From Leguminivora glycinivorella (taxonomy: Eukaryota; Arthropoda; Insecta; Lepidoptera; Tortricidae), in assembly GCF_023078275.1 (NCBI RefSeq), contig NC_062978.1, positions 5,408,585 through 5,472,584 on the forward strand: a stretch of DNA of 64,000 bases, in the 5' to 3' direction. Positions 11,998 through 23,200 of this stretch are shown here, in pieces. The notes under the pieces were generated by a model. That model was not told the origin of the DNA, searched no databases, and worked only from the letters and a program-made list of their open reading frames with translations. Within the stretch, counting starts at the first letter, position 1, and every line of letters starts with the position of its first letter. Position numbers and translations under genes: made by a program.

Positions 11998-12390
11998 GTA
12001 GGTTTAGGTTAGGTTAGAACTGCGATGCTACAAAACGATGAACGGGGTTTAAAGTAGGTTTAGGTTAGGTTAGAACTGTGACCACACACAAAAACGACCA
12101 GCTTACAGAGTAGGTTTAGGTTAGGTTAGAACTGCGACCTATACGACAACGAATAGCTTTTAAATTAGGTTTAGGTTAGGTTAGAACTGTGACCACACAC
12201 AAAAACGAACAGCTTACAGAGTATGTAGGTTTAGGTTAGGTTAGAACTGTGATCACACAAAAACAAACGGCTTATAGAGTAGGTTTAGGTTAGGTTAGAC
12301 TGCGACCATACATAACTACGAATCTTTTTTAAAGTAGGTTTAGGTTAGATTAGAACTGTGACCAAACAAACAGTTTATAAATTGTAAAAT
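11998..12390 (+). repeat. ~56-bp satellite containing TTAGG repeats
   Basis: Seven head-to-tail units start at about 11999, 12054, 12110, 12167, 12225, 12281 and 12335. Each opens with GGTTTAGGTTAGGTTAGAAC, i.e. up to three TTAGG-like telomeric motifs, then a variable stretch often reading CTGTGACCACACAC or CTGCGACC. TTAGG is the usual insect telomere repeat. Confidence 0.85.
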
Positions 12391-12879
12391 TTTAGAAGAA
12401 ATCATAATTGAAATAATATTATGCGTAATGAATTGTATTCAATGTAAAACAAAATGAAATGAAAAAACACGAAATGAAATACCACGATATAAAGTATACT
12501 CGGAATAACTTATCTACGAAGTAAAAGTCTACGGTTCTACGATATGAACTGTCGATGAAATGAAATTATTTGAAACGTTGTCTTTGAAATAATATTCGAA
12601 CAAGTGTCTGTCGGCGATTCAAAGGTAAACCATTAGGAACTCGCCTTCAGCTTCGAGCTTCGGCATTCAATTCGCATTCGTTCGTGAACCCAAATTGTTT
12701 CGCGCCAATGCATTTATTAACTTCCTTGTTATTGTTACATATAACAGTAGGGTTGGACGGGGTCAATATTCTACCAATACTTATAGGTTTCAAACTTGGC
12801 AACGTTAATGATCAGCCAGGTGCGTGGGCAGATTGAAGTTGTTTTCAATTGATAGGATAATGAATGATCGAGTGATATT

Positions 12880-13340
12880 GTGGCGGAGCACGTGTGGAAG
12901 GACGAGGAGTCGGGCGGCTGGGGGTGGTGGCATAGCGGTGGCGCTGGCCACGCGAGGGCGCCCGCCCCACCACTGGGGCCGTGTGCAAGCCGCGCATAGA
13001 CTACGGTGGCGCGCTGCCCTCGCGCATCATTCGACCTCCGCGCACCAGTCTCGGCAACACCGCCCTGAACTGTACACGCGTTCGGGAGCTAGACTCTCGT
13101 AGCGAATCGACGAACAGGTCCGTAACAGTGAAAGTGACAACGAACCCGCTGTCATAACATAACGCAACCGCGCGCGAGTGTTTACGCGGCTTCTACCAGT
13201 GCAACTATTATTAGAGATGCAAACCGTGCTCCAGCGTAACTTTACCTGAAGCGCCCAAATTAGGCGCGCGGCCGGTCGGGCCCGCCTTCGTTCTGCCGGA
13301 CGTTCTTTCCGCGAATCGCGCCCGCATTTTGGTGGAAGCC
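12880..13340 (+). promoter_or_regulatory. GC-rich block upstream of Mlp84B (possible promoter/5' exon)
   Basis: A marked GC- and CpG-rich island in AT-rich surroundings, 0.4-0.8 kb before the first coding exon of the LIM gene. A non-coding first exon spliced to the acceptor at 13695-13696 would fit, but no TATA box or initiator stands out. Inferred from position and composition only. Confidence 0.35.
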
Positions 13341-13715
13341 GCATAGTTAACCCTCCTTTGGTACTTGTGTTTGTTGAGCAATAAGTGACAGTTTGGATGC
13401 GGTTGATGTGGTGCAGGCGACTTGGATTACGGCCAAAGAACTATGCATTATCTAGAGCAAATTCTACTAACGAATTTGATTTGATAATTCATTTTCAGTG
13501 GTAGTGGTTGTGCTTAAAAATAATACAAGTGACAAAAATCTTGATTAGCTTTGTGAAAGGATGTCTGCTATTCTAAGCTGGAGTTTAATGCGACTAGAAG
13601 ACGCTTAGTCGCGCCTAATTTAAGTCGCCTACCCGCAACGACCGCCGTCCGAGCTCGGGGAGGGCCCGGTCTGAACTTGACTGCATTTTGTTTCAGGATA
13701 AGTTAAGCGAGCACA

Positions 13716-14260
13716 ATGCCTTTCAAACCTGCAGAGAACCCGAAATGCCCGAAGTGCGGCAAGTCCGTCTACGCGGCGGAAGAGCGCGTCGCCGGCGGAT
13801 ACAAATTCCATAAATCCTGCTTCAAATGCGGTAAGATTCCCAAACCCTACACCACAACATACCAATCTAAAGTAAAGTTGTGGAAACATACTGCCTATAC
13901 TTATTACATTCACCCTTGGATCTACAAAACTTTTGGTCTCACTTCAGGATTAAGATTAAAAGACCTTTCAACCCCAAAAATACCTAGGATTGTCTATTTC
14001 CTCTAAGGGCCATAGTACAATATACCTACGTTAGTGTTTACGTTATGCTGTTTCTATGCAGCAGCAGTAATCAAGTAATCAATGTTTTTCACTCAGGTAT
14101 GTGCAACAAGATGTTGGACTCCACCAACTGCGCAGAGCATGAGTCAGAACTGTACTGCAAAAACTGCCACGGCCGCAAATACGGACCCAAGGGCTACGGC
14201 TTCGGCGGTGGCGCTGGATGCCTATCGATGGACAGCGGCGACCAGTTCAAGGCGCAGTAA
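13716..14260 (+). CDS. predicted one-LIM isoform (Mlp60A-like, 92 aa)
   Basis: If the donor at 14257 is not used, exon 2 reads on as CAG then TAA (14258-14260). This gives exons 13716-13830 and 14097-14260 and a 92-aa single-LIM protein, the size of fly Mlp60A. The stop overlaps the donor GTAAGT itself. An AATAAA lies at 14377-14382, about 120 bp downstream, consistent with a short transcript. The frame and signal are seen; use of this ending is inferred. Confidence 0.6.
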
Positions 14261-17200
14261 GTAGCCCGCCACTTGTCACTCCCGCCGCCCGCGCCACTGA
14301 GGGTCTTTCCTTATCTAAGGTCGCATTGATGACCGGCCTTTGGGCCCGTGCGTAACAATATTAACAGCGTGTATATAATAAAGCTCATACAAGTAGAAAA
14401 CGCGCGCTCGGCTGTACATTACGCGCCTGACACGTGCATGACCAGTCTTTATGTCGAAACAGGGAATGAGCGCAGCCGTCGCCCTGATGCAGCGCTAGCG
14501 AGTCGCCAGCACACCCCGGCCGCCCAGCAGACTCACGGCCGCACGCCGATCAGTTCTTTAAATTACTATAGTTAGGTTATTTATCGCTATCGCTTAAATT
14601 ATTTTGTTTATCGGTCTATTATTTACTATTTATATAAAACAACAATAAAAGAGTCGACCATCAAACATGACTTAGTTGAGTTGACACCGGAGCGCGGTCG
14701 AGCCTCGCGCGGCAGAACACGGCGCGAGCTCGAGCGCGCTCCTACCTTAGATCCTTTCCCCCCTTCCGATCGGGCGACCAAACTGCGGAGCAACGGTGAG
14801 AAACCAATCTGTTCTGCCTCAGCACGGCTTCGCAATGCTCCAGACGCACAATAGAATGCATGCTGCGCCTACTGCTAACAACCCTCTTGTCTTATAATTT
14901 TCCCCGCCACTGACACTCTCTCTAACCTTCACTTAATGCTTCTTCTCGGCTCTAACTTAAGCTGCTATATGTGATGGGATAAGGAAAGCGCCCTCTTTGT
15001 TGATGTGTATAGTGCTGTAGTGAGGCTGTACTCGGGCCAGCGCGGAGCGGGCGGCCGGGAGCCCTTACCTTCTCCCATTACGGCGGAGGTGCGCCGTCGG
15101 TATCAACTGCTTCGCCGCGGTGTGGACGATATTAGTGTAGCGGAAGCTGGACCGATTTTGGCTCTGGCGGCAAGCTTTTAACAACTCTTCTGTCAGCGTT
15201 TGTTGCACGCAATATATTGTGAGGCAGAGAATAACGTATCGTGTGTATGCACAGTGAGGAGGGTGTGAGGACCAACGGCGCGTGCCTGGAGCCGCGCGTC
15301 ATCGCCAAGGCGCCGCCCGGCGAGGGCTGCCCGCGCTGCGGCGGCTACGTCTACGCCGCGGAGCAGATGCTCGCTCGCGGAAAGGTCAGTTGTACCTGCT
15401 GGACTCAATCACCCGTCAGCTGTAAACTAGCCTTTCACATAAGCTTTAAATTGCTGAAATATGACTATAATTATTTATCAAATTATCCTCCACAACTTTA
15501 ACTTAATAAGAACTAAAAGCAATATGCTTAATTTTATCATACATACATACATACAATCACGCCTGTATCCCATAAAGGGGTAGGCAGAACACATGAAACT
15601 ACTACAGCTTCAGTGCCCCTCTTGGCAAATAAGGGGGTTGAAAGAAAACGAAATTTATCAGTTAAGTAAATTATTAGTTGTCAACTAAATTATCCCCGAA
15701 TTTTAACAAAAACTGACTGACAGACCAGTTGACGATGGTTGTTTTTCTATTTCAAGTGAATAAATAAATGAAATACTTGTTATACCGTAGGGTTATCACA
15801 GACGGTGCTTCAAGTGCATAAGTTGCAACAGAACACTTGACTCAACCATGCATTGTGATGGCCCGGATAGAGAAATATACTGTCGAGGTATCAGATTGTT
15901 CCACGAGCCCCGTGCGATAACCCCACACCACATTTTTGATAATAGCTTGCACCTGTACAGTGAGCCCTGCATGATCTGTGATCTTCACATGTTCGCTGTA
16001 TGTCCAGGCGTGGCACAGGGAGTGTTTCAAATGCGGCGACTGCTCTAAACGGCTGGACTCTGTTAACTGTTGCGAGGGCCCAGACAAAGACATTTACTGC
16101 AAAGGTTCGTCCTTCCAGCACTTTCTATTAACTCTCCAATAGCTGATTAATGTACTCTTGCATCCTGGCATAGCTAGCTGGAGTAAGGACACAGCCGAAG
16201 GCTAGCTAGATGCAAGTGTACATCGGTTTAGCTTTCTTAAACCATTTCAAATTTTTGTTTTACATATTTCAAATATTACCTACTAAAGTTACACATTTTG
16301 AACTGCATCTGATTTTACATGATCATAGCACGCAATTTGTGATTTGTCGTTTCTAATTCAATGTTTTTTTCTATAGTATGTTATGGGAAGAAGTTTGGTC
16401 CTAAGGGATATGGGTACGGAAAGGGAGCCGGTGTTTTGCAGAGCGACTGTTTTGCCAATGGGTAAGAATCAGAAAACTACGCGAGTCATTTGGCGAGGTC
16501 ACAGCTGTTTTGGTATAAACGTAGTCTAGAGTCAATGTGCTGTGGTCTCATTAAATGACATGTATTAATTTTTTGCTTTCGCTGTAGGATGCTACGCACA
16601 AAGATTTGGTCCTAGAGGTATTGGCCACGGGGGAATGTCAACCCTCGGTCTCATGTGTGATATAAAGGACATGGAGTGGCAAAGGTACATTTATAGTGTG
16701 TTACCGGGACCCTAAATGGACGTAGTCTATAGGACTGCAAGTCTTTGAGTTCACCAAGATAAATAACTCTGAAATCTAACACTACCTATATTTGCTTATA
16801 GATGCTTTAGCAAATGTTTTCCCACTAGTTAAATAACAAGTAGTTTAGCGTTTCTGGGGCCTGTTGTGCCCTCATATTTTACCTACATATCATTTTAATT
16901 TACCTGAGATTAACCACACGAACCCCTTCATACACTTAGCAACATGTTATGTTAAACTTCTCATATTACAATACCTACAGGTTGGAGTTATTTCCATCGC
17001 ATAGTCACTTTCATAAAATCAGCTTATAATACAAACAAGAGATGGCAGCGTGCCAATGTGAAAATAGAACGCGCGCTCTCGAACGAACTAATTTTACACG
17101 TTTCATATCGGCGAGACGCCGCGGTTTTGAACCAACACGTAATCTACTGCAGATCCCTTACATAAATTCCATCTTAATGGGACGTCGGGAGCATCCGCAC

Positions 17201-20200
17201 TCCCGCGCAAGGCTGACTTATCTAAGTTGCGTAACTCTCTCCCTGCATGTTGATGACTTTCCTTTCATGTTCTCATTCTGGCTTGTTTCCTAATTCACAT
17301 TTATGTTATTTAGGATAGTGGTTTCCTGTAATATATTTAGAATGAAAGATATAAAACGCTCCGATTTAATTGAAGTATCCGTAAAACAACTCAAAAACCA
17401 GTTTTGGGTTATGGGTACAGGATTCTGAAGCGATTTAGTACATTTTGAAGAGATCGGTTATCTTAATTACGTCGGGGAGAAAGATTTTTGTGGATTCTCG
17501 AAACTTTTCTTTAACTTTTAAATTAACGCTGATAAAATAATGGTCCCTATAATCTTCAGAAGGTATTTTCCTCCGTCTGGGAATTCTTACAATCCAGACG
17601 TACCTGCTTATCCTGAACTTATCACATCACAAGCTTCCATCAGTTTTCAAAAGGAGATTCTGTCCCTGTACGAACATACGAAAACTATTCCCTCAACCTT
17701 AAACGCTTTCAAAATATAAAGCTTTCACATTAACGTCTACACCTGCATTCCTTCTAAACCTGCTTTCCTAATAAACTATTTGTGTACCAGCGATCAAGCA
17801 CCCAAGACCACGCTGATCGACACCACATCCATCATGGCGCCTCCCGGCAAGGGTTGCCCCCGCTGCGGTGGCGTAGTATTCGCCGCCGAGCAAGTCCTGG
17901 CCAAGGGCCGCGAGTGGCATCGCAAGTGCTTCAAGTGCCGCGACTGCACCAAGACCCTGGACTCCATCATCGCCTGCGATGGCCCGGATGGCGAGGTGTA
18001 CTGCAAGACCTGCTATGGCAAGAAGTGGGGACCCCACGGTTATGGATTCGCTTGCGGATACGGCTTCCTTCAAACTGATGGCCTATCGTAAGTACCAATG
18101 CTACTTTATACTTTTATATTTCAACCCCAAAACATGAGCAAGAAGATTAACGAAGCATCCAAAGATGCAAAGTTATTTGAGTGTTCGCATCGTCAATGCA
18201 CAATTGTACATCTTCCACTCACTGAGTTAAACTACCTACTGGACGTATTTTAGCATTGAGTCGATATACTCTTACCATAATCTGCTCAATCATTGAGATA
18301 TATTTTAACTTCTGATTAGCAGAAACGTTTGCAATCGATGCCGTTAGGCTTAGAATAAATTTAAAAGTGGAAAATGTCTGCCTTGGGTGAGACTTGGTCT
18401 ATATTATTGTACAATAGTGTTAGGAATCACTGCTATGCAAGCAATTTGCGCTACTAAGGTTCCCGACAAGCCGCTATAGTTGTTGCGTTATACAGCTAAA
18501 AGTGTTATTAGGAAGTGATGTAAACGTTTATATCACCATTTTATAGAGCCGCTATAGGCCTGGTCTATAACAGGATCAAATATGACTATTATAGAACAAT
18601 ATTACTGTATAATGGTGTTAGAAATCACTGTTATGCAATCAATTTGCGCTATTAAGGTTACCAACAAGCCGCTTATAGTATTTTTAGTAGTTGTGTTTTA
18701 ACAGATTTAAAACCTAACTATACCACTATTTTGGGATATAGTGGCTTTGGAAAACACTGCTATAGTATTTAACACTGTATAGTAGTGATATGAATACCAT
18801 CTTTTTATAATGAAGTTTTCAGGATACGTTTATATAGCTTTGAAAAGGTTATAGTCGTTTTCTAATGCCTTTTATATCTCATCGCCGTATACGCCACAAT
18901 GACTCTTTAAATATCACAGACCTGTTGAATAATGATTTCGGTATCTCTTTTAAAACACAATAGCGTTATAGCTGAGTTTACTATATGTTTTATAAACCAA
19001 ATCAGATATATAAGAGTAGAAAACGATTACTTTTAAATGACAATTTTGACCTTAAAAGGCTGCTTTATGGTGTTTATACATCGTAATTATGAAATCAGGC
19101 CAAAGATGCGGTATCTAGTTCCGTACAGTGTTTTTCTAGAAATTAACTTTAAAAATAGGTAACATAGCGACCAATTGTAGTTTAGATTTGTCATACTAAA
19201 AAGAAAACAACATTTATTAATACTGTTTACTTTCTATAGTAAAACATTGAAAACAAGTATTGTTTTCTATATAAAGAACTTATAAGTTAAACTGGATCAT
19301 AGTTAAATTCTCATGCAACCCTAATTGAATCCACAATGGCAGGCTTATGGCAGTGAATGCGTATGATAAGTGATATAGTCGAACTATAAAAGCGTATGTT
19401 TTACTTCTTGGATCCATAGTAGAAACTTTGGTGACAATAATTTTATTGTATTAAATTATATTTATTTATTTTATTCAAAACATGTATAAATCGAGGGCGC
19501 ATTTAAAATACTCATTAAACTAATATTCTTTTAACGGTAAAATTTCCATCGCATACCTTTTTGCAGTAATGATGGAAGTATATGAAATCAAATTATGTTA
19601 ATTGACACTAAACTTCACAAGTTCACACGCCACTTTTCGTTAAGTTCCTCGTTTAGAACAGTTTTTGTTAAATATTACACACATTAAATTATTTTAGAAA
19701 TTTCGCATTAAAAGGGACGGCAACTGCTATTATAGAACAAAATAACCTGTATAACGGAATCTCAAATGCTACTATAGCATACATTGATACTATAATAGCG
19801 TTACTGTGTCCTCTATGTCAACAAATTAGCACAATAGTCATCATTACATCACCATTATAGACCTTAAACGTCACGGATGATACTGCTATAGGCCTATTAT
19901 ATCACTAAATGGCTGCATAATTGCGCCAAATCGGCTCTACAGTACCAATATAGACTATTTATAGGACCATTTAGTGTGATTTAATTTGGTGTCCTCGACC
20001 ACTATAGGACCAGAAATTGTTACTTGAGAGGAACTATAATAAGCACACAAAATTTCATCCCCATCGGTTCAGCCGTTTAGGAGGAGGAGGTAACAAACAC
20101 ACAAGCATGTCAATGATATTTAACAAATTCCTTATTCAATACAAATACTTCGATATATGTTTATAGAACTATATTAATAAAATATAAATATATTATACAA

Positions 20201-23200
20201 TACCAAGAAAACATTTTTTCACGATTAAATTCAATTTATGACCCATTTTATTACAATATTTATTTATACCCACCTATTAGGGTAGAAAAGGTAAATATCG
20301 GGTAGATTGGGTAAATACCCGGTAAATACCCGATATCTACCCCGGGTATTTTCCCGCCGCCCATCTCTAGTTGGGAGTTCATGGTACTTCACCGTCGAAT
20401 AGCTGACGATGTTGACAGACGCTTTCCCACCCATGCGCGCATACGAGGGTCATGACCCCTGGAGCCCGGGTGGGCTATACACATTGACCACGTGACCTTG
20501 CCCTGAGTACGAAGCTGTATCCGCCCTTCTTCTCGCCGGTCCTATTAGTCAACTTGACAGCGTTTTATCTTATTCCAGTGAGGAGCAGATCTCCAACAGT
20601 CGCCCGTTCTACAACCCGGACACAACGTCGATCTTGGCCCCGAAGGGGCAGGGCTGCCCCCGCTGCGGCGGCATGGTGTTTGCGGCTGAACAGCAGCTCG
20701 CTAAGGGAACGGTGCGTATTTTGTCATTATTACAATGGATCCTTAGAATGTAGTGTTACAGAATAATTATTGTACTACTGGCTACAAAGCCAAATGCGTA
20801 AACGCTTACGATGATATCGTTATCGTAGCTAGCTATCTCTATCGCTCTTCCATATTGGCGCGACAGAGCCAGACTGCGTTTCGATCGGCGTCTGGCGTCA
20901 ACGACTTTCATTTCGGCTCGGCCGGCTATACAGAAAATACACTTGTTATAAAACTTTAGTTTGTTTGGGATCGGAAGACAGACTTTGCTCGAAATTCGTC
21001 CTTATTACAATGAATTCATATAATGTACAGTTACAGAATTAATAATGTCCTAATGTACAGAGAAGACACTTCTATAAAACCGTAGTTTGTTTGGGATAGA
21101 AAGACTGCAAAAATTTGACGGCCTATGATCGCTTAATTTTAATATTGAGAATGAAAAAACTAACTACCTTCCCCCTATTATTTTGAAGCCAAAAATTACA
21201 AGGATCATCTCAAAATCAAGAACTGTCATCATACAAGGTCGCCTTTAAATGTCTTCATTGACATTTAGTTGCTAAGCAAGCCATTGAGCTTTGTTTACTT
21301 GCTAGTCAAAGATAACATATGTCTAGATACGAATTCATTGATGTATGCTCATTGCTCAAGTAGGGGGAAACTTGTGACTTATTAAAGAGTAATACTAACG
21401 GCACACGAAAGTAAAATAATAATGTCCCACCGCAATTCCAGATGTGGCACAAGAAGTGCTTCAACTGCGCAGAGTGCCACCGGCCCCTGGACTCCATGCT
21501 GGCCTGCGACGGCCCCGACAAGGAGATCCACTGCCGCTCCTGCTACGCTAAGCTCTTCGGGCCCAAGGGATTCGGTTATGGCCACACCCCCACCCTCGTT
21601 TCCTGCGACGCTGAGCCCGCCGTCACTTAGTAAGTTACAGTTATATATGCTACTAGCTTTTGCCTTGAAATTCGAAGCTTGCGGAACGCTCCATACTAGA
21701 GATGGGCCGAATATTCGGTAAATATTCGGTATTCGGCATATTCGGCAAGTTTTTCAATGTTCGTATTCGGCCGATTGCCGAATAAACAAAGTAAAAAAAT
21801 AATGAAGATCTTATGTATTCCTTTGGATAATAAGCTCCTATTTTAGTAGCTTTCTAAGGAACTACTAAAAAGAGATAATTGCCTATGCGTCAAAATACAA
21901 ACACAAAGTTGGAAAAACCGTAGTTTAAGAGTTGAGAAGAGTTTAGAGTTGTTTTAACTAAGTTTTAGTTAAATTCACTTAATCGTAATAACATATGTAG
22001 TTCTAGTAACATATGTAACCATTATAAATCATTTAATAGTTTTTTTTTTAACATCAGCTTTCTAAATATGGCGTAACCGAATATTCGGCCGAATGTTCAG
22101 TTCGGTAAGAGCTGAACCGAATGTTCGGCCGAATATTCGTATTCGGCAAAGTCCATATTCGGCCCATCTCTACTCCATACAAACTTCGAGTCCCCATTTT
22201 AGGGAAGTGGGGGTTTACAAAGAGACAATAAGTAGCCAATGTCGCTCTCCATCCCTTCAACTATCTCCACTTAAAAAATCACGTCAATTAGTCGCTCCGT
22301 TATGCAGTGAAAGACGGACAAACAAACAGACACACACTTTCCCATTTATAATATTAGTATGGATTACTGGGACTAGATCTCTTACAATACAGTGAATGTC
22401 TTATGGCTTGTGAGTTTGTGCTTGTCTTTTACCCTTACTGAACGTAAGTGCATAAAAATCGAGAAAAATGGCGTGTTCTTGATTTAAAGGCCAAGATTAT
22501 TTTTGAGTTGAGGTGCCATGTTTGTTGGTTCAATAATACGAAAACAATCCCTGAGATCCATGAAGCATCAAGTGCCGTAATTTATAAAAAAGTTTTAATG
22601 CTGTTTTGACCTATTCATATTCTTTTTCTATCATTGTGCAAAGTCAGGATTAATCATATGACTATTGTGACTAACGATTTTAACTATCTTTACAGCACAG
22701 AACAGCTCCCCTTTACCGGACAAAAGGCAGCTAAAGGCCAAGGTTGTCCACGATGCGGCTTCCCCGTGTATGCGGCAGAGCAGATGCACTCCAAGAATGG
22801 CACATGGCACAAGAGGTGCTTCTCATGTGCGGACTGCCACAGATCTCTTGTAAGTACCACTTTATTTTACATTTCTACTGTGTTGCTTTTAGAAAATATA
22901 TCATAAATACCCCTTAGGCATGGGATGCAACACAGTGTACTATATTGTCTATATTGACAAAAACTGATTGATCACATGAGCTGACTTAGTTAACTAGTGG
23001 TATTGATATGATGAGTTCTTTAGACAACTCACTATACTAATGTTAACCCTTGTTATTGTAGAACTTACCTTACCATTCCTCCACAAGATGTTAGCAGTTC
23101 CAGAAAACATGGCTCTAAAATGATTATTACTATAATACCATAGGATTTTCTATTAAAAAAACGTAATTATAAGAATCACTTACTTTATTAAAGCTTAGAT

